Below are positions 6,633 through 15,884 of a stretch of 64,000 nucleotides of DNA, piece after piece. Position numbers and translations under genes: made by a program. Below the pieces are notes generated by a model, which saw only the letters and a list, made by a program, of their open reading frames with translations, had not been told where the DNA came from and searched no databases. Origin of the DNA: Acidobacteriaceae bacterium (GTDB lineage: Bacteria; Acidobacteriota; Terriglobia; Terriglobales; Acidobacteriaceae); contig JANXZM010000023.1 in the NCBI GenBank assembly GCA_025355505.1, positions 55,186-119,185 of the forward strand, read 5' to 3'. How positions within the stretch are numbered: position 1 is the stretch's first letter; every line of letters begins with the position of its first letter.

Positions 6633-9600
6633 TTGCTCAAACTCAAGAAGCTGCAAATCCTGGGATTCAAGTCGTTCTGCGATCGCACCGAACTGAAATT
6701 TCCTGGCGAAGGCATCGCCGCCATCGTCGGCCCCAACGGCTGCGGCAAGTCCAACATCGCCGACGCCATTTCCTGGGTGCTCGGTGAGCAGTCGGCGAAG
6801 TCGCTGCGCGGCTCGCGCATGGAAGATGTGATCTTCTCCGGCACGCGCGACCGCAATCCAACCGGCATGGCGGAAGTGTGCCTGACTCTCATTGACCCCG
6901 AAATTTATGGCGGGCCGGATACCAACGCGCCTACCGCGATCGAGATTCAAGACGACCTACCTTCGGCGGGAATAAACTGCGAAGAAAACTGGGACGAAGC
7001 GGAGATCCGCGCCCAGGCCGCCGCGGAAACCGAACAGGCCGTCGAGGAAGCCCAACCCGGAAAGACCGAAGAGCTTGAAGACGAGACCGCGTTCGAAGCG
7101 TCGGCCAATGAATCACAAGCCAACCAAGCTTCAGCGAACCACGCCGCCGTGGCAGTCCTCGGACCGCAGGTGGTTCTGAAAATCCGCCGCCGCAAATTCA
7201 ATTCGCAGCAGCACCACGCCGGAGAAATTTCGGTAACGCGCCGGTTGTTCCGCAGCGGCGACAGCGAGTACCTGCTAAATGGAAAACTGTGCCGATTGCG
7301 TGACATCCAGGAACTGTTCATGGGAACCGGTCTTGGGCCGGAGTCCTACGCACTCATCGAGCAGGGACGCATCGGTCAGATTCTGAGCAGCCGTCCGACC
7401 GACCGCCGCGCCATCATTGAAGAAGCGGCTGGGATTACGAAATTCAAAACGAAAAAACGTCTTGCTGAGGCGCGGCTCGAAGACGCCAGGACGAATCTGC
7501 ACCGCGTGAACGACATTTTCGAAGAGGTCACGCGGCAGATGAACTCGCTCAAGCGCCAGGCCGGCAAGGCCGAACGCTATGCCAGGCTGCGCGACGAGAT
7601 GCGCGCCAAGCTGCGGGTTGTGCTCGCCAGCAAATTCACCCAAATGGATCGGGAGGCCGTGACTCTCGAAACCCAGATCCAGCAACTCGGCGAGGAAATC
7701 CGGCAGCAAAGCGACAGCGTGCAGCAATCCGAAACTGAGCACTCCGCGCGCACGCAGCGCGGATACGCGATCGAGACCGAGACCCGGCAGAATCGCGACC
7801 GGCTCAACCAGATCGCCATCGAAGGCGATCGCGGAAAAGCGCGCATCCGCACCAACCAAGAGCGCTGCGCGGAACTGATCGTTCGCACCGCATCCGCGGA
7901 AGCGGAACTGGCCCAGGCCCTGCAACGGCTCGCGGCGCTTGAGGAAGAACGCGATGGTCACCGGCAAGTACTCGACTCAGCGGCTGCCGATCTCGCGGCG
8001 GCCCAGCAGGAACTTGCCCTCAGCCAGCAGGAAACGGCATGCGCGGCCAGCAACCTGGCGATGCTGGAACAGGAGCAGGAGTCGCATCGCGCCTCCATTC
8101 TGGAGGCCGTCGGCGGAGCCTCCAATCTCCGCAACCAGCTCACGCAGTCCCAGGAGCGGCTGGCGGGCATCGGCCGCGAGGAGCAGCGTCTGCGGGCCGA
8201 GATCGCAACCGCTTCGTCGCAATCGGAAACCTTCGGCGGACAACGCGGTCAGATTGCTCTGGAATTCGAAAGCGTTTCGCAGCGAGCCAGTGGCCTGACC
8301 ACTGAGATCGCGGGCCTGCGTCAGACCCTCGAAACCAAGCGCTCTGCCGAAAACGAAACCAAGAAGCATCTCGACTCGATCCGTTCCGAATTCGCTACGG
8401 CACTTGGCAAAAAGGGATCGCTTGAAGCGGTCATCGCTGAGCACGGTTATTCCACCGAATCGGTGCGGCGGCTTTTTCAATCCGGCGCAATGCAGGGCGG
8501 AAATACCCCCGCCGGTGTCCTCGCCGATTTCCTTGAAGTCGAACCTCGCTATGAGCGCGTCGTCGAAGATTTTCTGCGCGACGAACTGAACTACGTTGTG
8601 GTTAAGTCGTGGGACGCCGCCGCCGAAGGCCTGCGCCTGCTGCAATCCGACGTCAACGGGCGCGCCACTTTCCTTGTGCATCCCGAGGACTCGCAGGCCA
8701 AGTTTTCCTTTCTCAAGGATGAAAGCCATCACTACTCTCCTCTCAACGACACGGTCCTCCCGCTGAAAAACTCGATTCGCGTGCTGAACGGATTCGGCAA
8801 GTCGCTCGAAGTGATCCTACCCAAGCTGGGGAATGGCTACATCGTGCAGGATCCCGCCGTGGCCCGCGAGCTCGCACTTTCAAGCCCGGACGCGTTCTTC
8901 CTCGCCCAAACAGGGGAGTGCTTCCACAACGTGACCGTCACCGGAGGCAGGCAGCGCAGCGAGGGACCGCTCTCGATGAAGCGTGAGCTGCGCGACGTGC
9001 TGCGCCTGCTCGAAGAGATGGAGCGAGCTCTGCGCGAGCACGAAATGCTTGCGCTGACCTTGGGGCGCGAAATCAGGGAGCACACTTCCCTGCTCGATCG
9101 CCTGGAAGAAGAAAAGCGCGAAGCCGAGAAACAGGCGATGACCTCCGGACATTTGCTGCGGCAATTGGAAAGCGAAATGTCGCGCGTGCGCGAGCGCATC
9201 GCGACCGGCGAACACGAACTGCAGCGCCTCGCAGCCGAACGGGAGGAGCAGGAAAGCCTGATCGCATCGCGGCAAGCCGAGCTGACCACCATCGAGGAAG
9301 CGCGCTCGCAATTCGACACGCAGCTTGCAGCCGGGCAAGACCGCCTCGCCGCTCTGCGCAGCCAACGCGACGCTGCCGCTGAAACCACTTCGCAGCGAGC
9401 CGCTCGCGTGGCCACTCTCGAAGAGCGTCACCGTTCGGCCACCACCCTGCTTCAGCGCATCGAGACCCTCGTTGGCGAGATGCGGGAGCGTGCGAGCGTT
9501 TTGCAAGCGCAAATGGAATCGGCAACTGCCGAAATCGCGCAACGGCAAAACGAGAACGTGCAACTCGCCGCGCAACTCCTCGAGTTCGAAGCCGAGCGCA

Positions 9601-10511
9601 ATGCCGGAGAAGCCCGCGAAGGCCTGCTGCAGCTCGAGTCGGAGCAAGTGCGGGCGCGGCTAATCGAAATTGACGACCTTCTTCGTAACACCCGGCAGCA
9701 GCTCGATCTGGCTCGTGACCGCCGCGGTGAGCTAGCGGCCACGGCGGCCAAGTTGCAATCCGATCTGCAACATCTCGCCGACACTTGCCTGAACGAGCTC
9801 GGCATCGAGCGCCCTGTCCTGATGGCCGACACCACGATTGCCATGGTTGCCGGCGAAGAACTTGCGGCCGAAGATCACGCCCATCGTGAAATGCGCGCCC
9901 GCCTCGACGCCATGGGCCCGGTCAACATGATGGCTCTCGATGAGTACAAGGAAACGGCGGAGCGCCACCAGTTCCTCGAAACGCAGAGGAAAGACCTGCT
10001 CGATGCCATCGAAAACACCGCCGCCACAATTAAAGAGATCGATCAAGTCTCGCGCCAGAAATTTGAAGAGGCGTTCAACCGGATTAACGAGAACTTCACA
10101 GCCACGTTCCGCAAGCTGTTCGGCGGCGGACACGGCTTCATGCGCCTCACGGACCTGGAAAACAGCGCGGAGAGCGGTATTGACGTGGTGGCATCGCCTC
10201 CCGGAAAGAAACTGCAGAACGTGCTACTGCTCTCCGGCGGCGAAAAAGCGCTCACCGCACTCGCACTCCTGGTAGGGATCTTCCAGTACACGCCCAGTCC
10301 GTTCTGCATTCTCGACGAAGTAGATGCGCCGCTCGACGAAGCCAACATCGCGCGCTTCACCGACCTGGTACGTGAGATGAGCGTGCAGACCCAGTTCATC
10401 CTGATCACGCACAGCAAGCGGACCATGAGCATCGCCCCCGTGCTCTATGGCGTCACGATGCAGGAGCCCGGCGTGTCGAAGCTCGTGTCGGTGCGTTTCG
10501 GGGCTGCTTGA
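6633..10511 (+). CDS. smc: Chromosome segregation protein SMC
   Basis: 1292-residue SMC ATPase, the core of the bacterial condensin. Walker A GPNGCGKSN is at residues 33-41. Long coiled coils flank a hinge near MQGGNTPAGVLADFLEVEP, and the C-terminal signature LLLSGGEKAL with Walker B CILDEVDAPLDEAN is near the end. The start is TTG 6633: AAAGGAG (6621-6627) is correctly spaced, and the protein then begins LKLKKLQILGFKSF as in other SMCs. A GTG at 6609 would add eight non-conserved residues. Unusually, about 95 acidic, Ala/Glu/Gln-rich residues (nucleotides 6912-7220) are inserted between the MAEV strand and the ISVTRRLFRSGDSEY segment of the N-terminal lobe. Confidence 0.95.
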   Translation: MLKLKKLQILGFKSFCDRTELKFPGEGIAAIVGPNGCGKSNIADAISWVLGEQSAKSLRGSRMEDVIFSGTRDRNPTGMAEVCLTLIDPEIYGGPDTNAPTAIEIQDDLPSAGINCEENWDEAEIRAQAAAETEQAVEEAQPGKTEELEDETAFEASANESQANQASANHAAVAVLGPQVVLKIRRRKFNSQQHHAGEISVTRRLFRSGDSEYLLNGKLCRLRDIQELFMGTGLGPESYALIEQGRIGQILSSRPTDRRAIIEEAAGITKFKTKKRLAEARLEDARTNLHRVNDIFEEVTRQMNSLKRQAGKAERYARLRDEMRAKLRVVLASKFTQMDREAVTLETQIQQLGEEIRQQSDSVQQSETEHSARTQRGYAIETETRQNRDRLNQIAIEGDRGKARIRTNQERCAELIVRTASAEAELAQALQRLAALEEERDGHRQVLDSAAADLAAAQQELALSQQETACAASNLAMLEQEQESHRASILEAVGGASNLRNQLTQSQERLAGIGREEQRLRAEIATASSQSETFGGQRGQIALEFESVSQRASGLTTEIAGLRQTLETKRSAENETKKHLDSIRSEFATALGKKGSLEAVIAEHGYSTESVRRLFQSGAMQGGNTPAGVLADFLEVEPRYERVVEDFLRDELNYVVVKSWDAAAEGLRLLQSDVNGRATFLVHPEDSQAKFSFLKDESHHYSPLNDTVLPLKNSIRVLNGFGKSLEVILPKLGNGYIVQDPAVARELALSSPDAFFLAQTGECFHNVTVTGGRQRSEGPLSMKRELRDVLRLLEEMERALREHEMLALTLGREIREHTSLLDRLEEEKREAEKQAMTSGHLLRQLESEMSRVRERIATGEHELQRLAAEREEQESLIASRQAELTTIEEARSQFDTQLAAGQDRLAALRSQRDAAAETTSQRAARVATLEERHRSATTLLQRIETLVGEMRERASVLQAQMESATAEIAQRQNENVQLAAQLLEFEAERNAGEAREGLLQLESEQVRARLIEIDDLLRNTRQQLDLARDRRGELAATAAKLQSDLQHLADTCLNELGIERPVLMADTTIAMVAGEELAAEDHAHREMRARLDAMGPVNMMALDEYKETAERHQFLETQRKDLLDAIENTAATIKEIDQVSRQKFEEAFNRINENFTATFRKLFGGGHGFMRLTDLENSAESGIDVVASPPGKKLQNVLLLSGGEKALTALALLVGIFQYTPSPFCILDEVDAPLDEANIARFTDLVREMSVQTQFILITHSKRTMSIAPVLYGVTMQEPGVSKLVSVRFGAA

Positions 10512-10610
10512 GGCGTTGCGCGGCCCGAGCCCTGACGACCGAAAATGGGAAGGTACGGAATCGCTGAAGCAATGGCCAGCATGACAAGCTCACCAACGTC
10601 TAGCGGGGAA

Positions 10611-10823
10611 TCAAGACATTTTATTCATCCCCTTACAATGCGGCACGCCGTTATTCGTCTTGCCACACGCCAAAGCCATGGTTTCAAAGACGCGTTCATA
10701 GCGGAATGCCGGTTTTTGGTAAGCCTTCTTATTCGCTGGCTGACCCCGCGGATATTCCTGCTCTCTCAAACGAGATTCATGCTCCTGGCACATCTTTATG
10801 GGAGTATACATTCCCGGACGCAT
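10611..10823 (-). CDS. Small conserved-looking hydrophilic protein ending in a CGK-type tail
   Basis: 70 residues in an AT-richer gap after smc. The sequence is hydrophilic and looks coding: KMCQEHESRLREQEYPRGQ, then KKAYQKPAFRYERVFETMA and LACGKTN. The block YxKP...YERVFETMALxCGK reminds me of short hypothetical proteins seen repeatedly in Acidobacteriota genomes, but I cannot confirm this here. ATGs at 10823, 10811 and 10793 are possible; an AGGA lies before the first. There is no signal peptide. The single C-terminal cysteine and short length would also fit a peptide precursor, but no modifying enzyme is adjacent. Confidence 0.45.
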   Translation of the reverse strand: MRPGMYTPIKMCQEHESRLREQEYPRGQPANKKAYQKPAFRYERVFETMALACGKTNNGVPHCKGMNKMS

Positions 10824-11073
10824 TTTCGGTCACGTCCTGCGGGCTAATTTTTTCAAAAGTTAATTTTTCTGCGCAACGCCCTTGACGGACGCAGCGTTTT
10901 TTGGTTTTATTCCGCGAAAAGCCAAGTCTTTTTTTCCAGAGCCTTCCTCAGCTTTTCCACATTGCGATCCATCGACAACCGGCTCTGGACAGGGCTTCTG
11001 GCTTACACTGGAACTGTCAACACTTTTCCGTGCAACGGCGGACGGCACAACCCGGCCCCTGTGACGGAAAGCG

Positions 11074-11101
11074 TTGACAAATTTTCCACGCCAGCTAGAA
11101 T
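11074..11101 (+). promoter_or_regulatory. Sigma-70-type promoter of purC
   Basis: TTGACA (11074-11079), 16 bases, TAGAAT (11096-11101), ending 26 bases before the purC ATG. The TTG of the -35 box could be mistaken for an upstream start codon of purC. Confidence 0.65.
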
Positions 11102-11127
11102 ACGCAAAGTTTCCGGTGAATTTACCC

Positions 11128-12039
11128 ATGAGCCCACAAACCTTAGATCCCGTTCTACTGCGAACCGATTACCCCGAACTGGAGTTGCACTCCAGCGGCA
11201 AGGTCCGCGACGTTTACAACCTCGACGCCGACCACCTCCTGTTCGTGGCCACCGACCGCATCTCAGCCTTCGACTATGTTCTGGCAACCGGCATTCCTCA
11301 CAAGGGCCGGGTCCTGACGCAGATCTCGCTGTTCTGGTTCGACTTCCTCAAGGACATCGTCCCCAACCATTTCGTCACTGCCGATGTAGACCGCTACCCG
11401 GCCGCGATTCGCAATCATGCCGACGAACTCCGCGGCCGCTCCATGATGGTGATGCGCGCCGAGATGTTTCCGGTCGAGTGCGTCGCCCGCGGCTACCTTT
11501 CCGGCTCCGCATGGAAGGAGTACAAAGCGACGGGCGCAATCTGCGGCGTTAAACTTCCGCCGGGACTGAAGGAATCCGACCAACTGCCCGAGCCGCTCTT
11601 CACCCCGGCAACCAAGGCCACCACGGGACACGACATCAACATTTCATTTGAAGAAATGTGCAAGCTGGTCGACCCCGAATTGAGCCGCCAACTCCGCGAC
11701 ACCACGTTGCGTATCTACAACAAAGCCGCGGATTATGCGCGGCAGCGCGGCATCATCATCGCCGACACTAAATTTGAATTTGGGCAAACCGCCCTCGGCA
11801 TGACCCTGGCGGATGAAGTTCTCACACCGGATTCCTCGCGCTTCTGGCCGGCCGACACCTACCAACCGGGCAAGGCGCAGGATTCCTACGATAAGCAGTA
11901 TGTACGGGATTACCTCGAAGAAATTGGCTGGAACAAACAACCGCCCGCGCCGGCCCTCCCCCAGGAACTTGCGCTGCGGACAAGCGAAAAGTACCTCGCG
12001 GCATACCGGCAATTGACCGGACGCGAGTTGGAGATTTAG
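11128..12039 (+). CDS. purC: Phosphoribosylaminoimidazole-succinocarboxamide synthase (SAICAR synthetase)
   Basis: 303 residues, close to the long-form (yeast-like) PurC length. Motifs are SSGKVRDVY (ATP-binding glycine/lysine strand), TDRISAFDYV, VECVARGYLSGSAWKEY, TPATKATTGHDINIS and IADTKFEFG. It catalyses ATP-dependent joining of CAIR and aspartate in de novo purine synthesis in the cytoplasm. The ATG at 11128 begins MSPQTLDP; extension upstream would run into the promoter. A cvpA-like gene follows after 32 bases. In other bacteria cvpA neighbours purine genes, so a shared transcript is likely. Confidence 0.96.
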   Translation: MSPQTLDPVLLRTDYPELELHSSGKVRDVYNLDADHLLFVATDRISAFDYVLATGIPHKGRVLTQISLFWFDFLKDIVPNHFVTADVDRYPAAIRNHADELRGRSMMVMRAEMFPVECVARGYLSGSAWKEYKATGAICGVKLPPGLKESDQLPEPLFTPATKATTGHDINISFEEMCKLVDPELSRQLRDTTLRIYNKAADYARQRGIIIADTKFEFGQTALGMTLADEVLTPDSSRFWPADTYQPGKAQDSYDKQYVRDYLEEIGWNKQPPAPALPQELALRTSEKYLAAYRQLTGRELEI

Positions 12040-12071
12040 CCCGCGGGCTCATTGAATTCGAGCGTTGAACC

Positions 12072-12629
12072 ATGAGCATTGCGGACTGGATCATTTTCGG
12101 GTTTCTGGTATTCTCCGTGACCGCGGCAGCCATTGAAGGCTTTTTCCATGAAGCCTTCAAGCTGGCCGGCTTGGTCGTGGGATACCTGCTGGCCGCCTGG
12201 CAGTATCATCGCCTGGCGGACTGGTTCGCGCCTCATTTGAAATCGCCCTGGTTGGGCGAGATCGCTGGCTTCCTTATTATTTTTTTTGCGGTCTTGATCG
12301 TCGCCGGCCTTGCCGGAAGGATCGCGCGTTGGGCAATGAAGAAAGCCGGTCTGAGTTCGATCGACCGGATTCTGGGTGCGGTACTGGGTTTGTTGCGGGG
12401 CGTGCTGATGGTGTCTGTCGTCCTCACCGCCATGGCCGCGTTTGCGCCTGCTGCGAAGTGGCTGGCGGGATCGGAGTTCGCTCCGTATTTTCTGGTAGGC
12501 GGGCGGGCGGCTGTCTGGCTCGCACCGTCGGAATTGCGTCACCGCTTCTACCAGGGCTTGGATTACATGCGTCAGGTACATTCGGCAGCGGATAAAATTC
12601 AGCCGCAATCGTCCGGGCCTAATAAGTAG
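12072..12629 (+). CDS. CvpA family membrane protein
   Basis: 185 residues with about four hydrophobic segments: an N-terminal helix (WIIFGFLVFSVTAAAIEGFF), a second around LAGLVVGYLLAAW, a third at IAGFLIIFFAVLIVAGLAG, and a fourth at LLRGVLMVSVVLTAMAAF. The pattern GFFHEAFKLAGLVVGY and DRILGAVLGLLRG is typical of CvpA/colicin V production proteins. The biochemical role of the family is unsettled. Location is the inner membrane. It probably shares a transcript with purC. Confidence 0.85.
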   Translation: MSIADWIIFGFLVFSVTAAAIEGFFHEAFKLAGLVVGYLLAAWQYHRLADWFAPHLKSPWLGEIAGFLIIFFAVLIVAGLAGRIARWAMKKAGLSSIDRILGAVLGLLRGVLMVSVVLTAMAAFAPAAKWLAGSEFAPYFLVGGRAAVWLAPSELRHRFYQGLDYMRQVHSAADKIQPQSSGPNK

Positions 12630-12728
12630 AAGTTGGTCTCATAAGTTCTTTTGGGAAGCGCACGGCGTTCACCCTTGGGGATTGATCGAAGATTATTATT
12701 TTGTGAACGTGCGGAAACGAGGCAGCAA

Positions 12729-13007
12729 GTGAAAGATCAACTGGAAGCACTCGTTCTTCAGATGTACAAAAGCAATATCCTTTATTCGGAAGCGGTCCGT
12801 GAGTTCAAAAAACATTTCCTCGTGACCGTGCTCGAAGAAAACCGGGGCAATCAGTGCAAGGCGGCTCGGCAATTAGGCATGCACCGGAACACGCTGAGCC
12901 GGACCATGCAGGAGCTCAAGATTGATGTTCGTCCGTTGCGCGGCGGCGCCAAGCGTCCGCCCCGCAGCGCCCGTCCCATCACCCTCGAGAGAAAACAAGC
13001 CCGCTAA
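12729..13007 (+). CDS. Fis-type helix-turn-helix DNA-binding protein
   Basis: 92 residues from a GTG at 12729, with GAGG (12719-12722) six bases before it; the longer frame upstream from TTG 12651 is not family-like. The segment LVTVLEENRGNQCKAARQLG, followed by MHRNTLSRTMQELKI, is the Fis/NtrC C-terminal HTH. No AAA+ or receiver domain is present, so it is a free-standing Fis-like protein, a family widespread in Acidobacteriota. The C-terminal tail (about 20 residues) is Arg/Pro-rich and basic. It could act as a nucleoid-associated or local regulator; targets are unknown. A strong hairpin follows. Confidence 0.82.
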   Translation: MKDQLEALVLQMYKSNILYSEAVREFKKHFLVTVLEENRGNQCKAARQLGMHRNTLSRTMQELKIDVRPLRGGAKRPPRSARPITLERKQAR

Positions 13008-13060
13008 ACGCCGTTTGGCGGCTTGCGGCAAGAAACCTTGCGGTAAGAAGTTCAGGTAAC

Positions 13061-13100
13061 AATAACGAGGGCGGTCCCGTTTGGGACCGCCCTCGTTATT
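13061..13100. terminator. Bidirectional terminator, perfect 18-bp stem
   Basis: AATAACGAGGGCGGTCCC (13061-13078), loop GTTT and its exact complement (13083-13100) separate the Fis-like gene from the convergent TPR gene. Both strands show A/T-rich flanks, and a TTTTTT run follows at about 13110. Confidence 0.85.
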
Positions 13101-13135
13101 TCCAATACAGTTTTTTCGCTGCGGAATGAGAAGGT

Positions 13136-14464
13136 TCAGTTTGCCTTCGGCTTCCGGTGGACGGGCCGCTTCGGCGCCACTTTTGGCGCCGCTTTCACCA
13201 GCAAGGCCCCTTCATTCATCGTCATCACAAACGGCTTCGCCACGTAGGAGACCGGTGTTCCTTGGAACTGGAAGTCCGTATCCTCCTTCGGCATCTGCTT
13301 TGCGGGGATCACTGCCGACATGGTCAGATCGATGTCTGCCAGCTTGGCATCGATATCGTCCTGACTGCCAGCCAGCGTCAGCCTGGTTGCCTTGCCTGAG
13401 ATGTCGATGCCGATGATGTGGGCCTGCATCTGCAACGGTTTTCCCTTGAGAACGCCCCACACCTTGTCGGCGTCTTCGGGCGTGCCATCGGAAAGAACCA
13501 TTTGCCAGTCCGCGAAATTCATCTCCTCAACTTTTTTGGTCTTGACCAGATCCGCTGCCTGCTCGGCGCGAGTCGGCGGCACGTACTTTTCGATCGTGAA
13601 ATTCGCCGGGGGCAGCGTTGTGGTCGCCGTCAGCGCCAGTACGTCGCTCCATCCCTTTTCCCATCCCTCTTTGCTGCCGTGGTAGTTCTTATATTTGCTC
13701 TTGCCGAACTTGGCAATCTGATCCTTGCCCGCGCCCTGCGCCAGATTCGATGCGCGAGCGATGAAGAAAAGTCCATCCACGTCTTTTTCCGCCGGTCCCA
13801 CCGTCAGATAAGCCAGCGCCAGTGGATACACGTCGCGCAGGTTCGCCGGATCCCCTTCCACCGAGGCCCGCAGAAACTGCTGCGCCTTGGCGTAGTCCTT
13901 GGCCTGGTAGTGGCTCATGCCCGCCGCGCCGTTGAAAATCACGCCCGTCTGCGATTTTAGTTTCTGGAAATCCGCTTCCGGCGTGCCGTCCGGCTTGGTC
14001 GCCGTCTGCAGACACGTCAAACCTTTTTCACCGCTCTGGCCGGCATCGGCAAGATTCTGTTGCGTGTTCTGGCCCGCGTCCGCCATCCCCCGCTTGGTGT
14101 AGGCCAGCAGCGCCAACGCCCGGATGTTGCAAGGGTTCGCCGTCAAAACCTTCTGCGCCGTTTCCAACATCTTGGCCTGATTCGCCGTCTGCTGGTACGC
14201 GCCCATCAATAGTTCCAGCGCGTCCTCCTTCATCACGCTGTTGGGATACTGCGTCAGGAATGCTTCCAAACCGCTGACCTTGGCCGCCGCGTCCGTTTGC
14301 TGCACCGAACCCACGTACGCGTTATATTCAGCCGGATCTTTGATCTCTTTTTTCTGGGGCGCTCCTGCAGTTTGCTGCGGCGCCGGTTGGGCAGGCGTGG
14401 ATGCGGTTTGAGCGACGGCGGTAACCGCGGCTACCAGCAACATCGCGAGAACTATCTTCTTCAT
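13136..14464 (-). CDS. Secreted TPR-repeat protein
   Basis: 442 residues. The N-terminus MKKIVLAMLLVAAVTAVAQT is a Sec signal peptide ending in an AQ-type cleavage site. Helical repeats between about residues 60 and 240 (for example FLTQYPNSVMKEDALELLMG and YQAKDYAKAQQFLRAS) are TPR-like. The C-terminal part (ISGKATRLTLAGSQ, DIDLTMSAVIPAKQMPKEDT) is a strand-rich domain I do not recognise. RBS AAGGAG precedes the ATG. The family is common in Acidobacteriota and unassigned. A periplasmic scaffold role is inference. Confidence 0.72.
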   Translation of the reverse strand: MKKIVLAMLLVAAVTAVAQTASTPAQPAPQQTAGAPQKKEIKDPAEYNAYVGSVQQTDAAAKVSGLEAFLTQYPNSVMKEDALELLMGAYQQTANQAKMLETAQKVLTANPCNIRALALLAYTKRGMADAGQNTQQNLADAGQSGEKGLTCLQTATKPDGTPEADFQKLKSQTGVIFNGAAGMSHYQAKDYAKAQQFLRASVEGDPANLRDVYPLALAYLTVGPAEKDVDGLFFIARASNLAQGAGKDQIAKFGKSKYKNYHGSKEGWEKGWSDVLALTATTTLPPANFTIEKYVPPTRAEQAADLVKTKKVEEMNFADWQMVLSDGTPEDADKVWGVLKGKPLQMQAHIIGIDISGKATRLTLAGSQDDIDAKLADIDLTMSAVIPAKQMPKEDTDFQFQGTPVSYVAKPFVMTMNEGALLVKAAPKVAPKRPVHRKPKAN

Positions 14465-14854
14465 TCCTGTGGCTCCTTAACTCTTGGGGAAGCTGGAGTT
14501 GACATCGTGCTCGATACCACCCTATCTAGGTGTCGGGCTTGCACCATGAACCAGTCGTTTTCTTTCAATGGCGCTGGCAGTGACTGGTCCCGAAAGTCAT
14601 GGGCCGCCTCTCAATCTGGCAGCGGCTTAACATTATTCCGGTGAGCGGATTATAAGGATGTACTCCCGCTAAGGCAAGCGGCTTGCTCGTTTTATCCCGT
14701 TTACCCTTTTCCTTTCACCTTCTAGAAACCGGACTTGCCCCGTCTCCGCGAACCCGGCAAGCCGCCCAGTATAGATTCCCCTCCTGCCCCTTATTTTGAT
14801 GCAAAATAGAATGACGATGGAAATGGGCAATAATGCCACTGGGAGGAACCCGTT
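14465..14854. other. Divergent intergenic region, no gene seen
   Basis: This 390-base gap holds the upstream regions of the TPR gene (minus) and the SDR gene (plus). The minus-strand RBS (AAGGAG) and the plus-strand GGGAGGA (14841-14847) are visible. No clear ORF, tRNA or strong hairpin is present. Confidence 0.5.
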
Positions 14855-15586
14855 TTGACGAAAACCGCATCTAATCCGCCGCTGGCAGGCCAAGTCGCTG
14901 TCATCACCGGCGCCGGCCGCGGCATTGGCAGGGCCATCGCCTTGACCCTCGCCGAACTCGGCGCGCGCACCGTCTTATGCGGGCGCTCGCGCGAACCACT
15001 CGAACAAACCTCCGCGGCCATCCAGAACAGCGGCGGCCAGAGTTCCGTCATCGAATGTGATGTCACCGATCTGCACGCGGTCGAATCGCTCGCCGACTGG
15101 GTCGAGCGCACCTTCCACCGCCTCGACATTCTAGTCAACAACGCCGGCATCGGCGGCGCAGGAGGCCCTCTCCATCTGCTTTCGCCCGACAATTGGGACC
15201 GCGTCTTGAACACCAACCTGCGCGGCGTCTACTACTGCATCCGCAGCCTCGCCCCGCTCATGATCAAGGCTCGCAGCGGGCACATCATCAACATCTCCTC
15301 CCTGGCCGGCAAAAACCCCCTGCCCAACGGAGCCGCCTACGCCGCCTCCAAGTGGGGCTTGAACGGATTGACCTACTCAGTAGCGGAAGAATTGCGTGCC
15401 CACAACATTCGCGTCTCCGTCATCTGCCCGGGTTCCGTTCACACCGACTTCAGCCCGCATCCCGGAAAGAATCCCGAGAAGATGCTGCAAGCTGCGGACG
15501 TAGCCCACGCCGTGGCCATGATTGTGACCCAAGCCCCGCAATCGTTCGCCAGCGAAATCCTGCTGCGGCCAACGCAGAAACCCTAG
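14855..15586 (+). CDS. Short-chain dehydrogenase/reductase
   Basis: 243-residue classical SDR. TGAGRGIGRAI is the NAD(P)-binding loop, NNAGIGG the structural motif, and ISSLAGK with YAASKWGL supplies the catalytic Ser, Tyr and Lys. CDVTD and CGRSREP suggest NADP preference because an Arg follows strand 2. The start is TTG 14855 with GGGAGGA seven bases upstream. It resembles 3-oxoacyl-ACP reductase-like proteins, but the substrate cannot be told. It stands alone on its strand and is followed by a short palindrome. Confidence 0.85.
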   Translation: MTKTASNPPLAGQVAVITGAGRGIGRAIALTLAELGARTVLCGRSREPLEQTSAAIQNSGGQSSVIECDVTDLHAVESLADWVERTFHRLDILVNNAGIGGAGGPLHLLSPDNWDRVLNTNLRGVYYCIRSLAPLMIKARSGHIINISSLAGKNPLPNGAAYAASKWGLNGLTYSVAEELRAHNIRVSVICPGSVHTDFSPHPGKNPEKMLQAADVAHAVAMIVTQAPQSFASEILLRPTQKP

Positions 15587-15617
15587 CAGCCCGTGGTGCA
15601 AGTATGTTTTGTATCAG

Positions 15618-15639
15618 GGTATGCCTCTTCAGGCATACC
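15618..15639. repeat. Perfect 9-bp palindrome
   Basis: GGTATGCCT (15618-15626), loop CTTC and AGGCATACC (15631-15639). It has no T-tract and lies in the 300-base gap between the SDR and zinc-ribbon genes, whose remaining sequence shows no gene. Confidence 0.6.
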
Positions 15640-15884
15640 GTCCGCAAAAACTGTGAATTTTACTAGAATTCAGCGAGGAATCAAGCTAAGTCCTTATTCC
15701 GGAATATTTTGACAATAAGTCCTTTGCACTCTATATTTTGGCGACTCGACCCCCGCAACCCCATGATTCGACGCACTAGGGAGGAGTAGTCAACAGGGGT
15801 TAATACCTCAAGAGTAAACAGCGTAGCAAAATGTAACTCGGCTCCGAAAGACCTGGCTTTTACTGAGAACCGGGAACTGAGAAC

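Noticed and set aside
11074..11127. N-terminal extension of PurC from TTG 11074
   Set aside because: The TTG is the -35 box of a good promoter and the added residues do not match the family; ATG 11128 gives the normal start.
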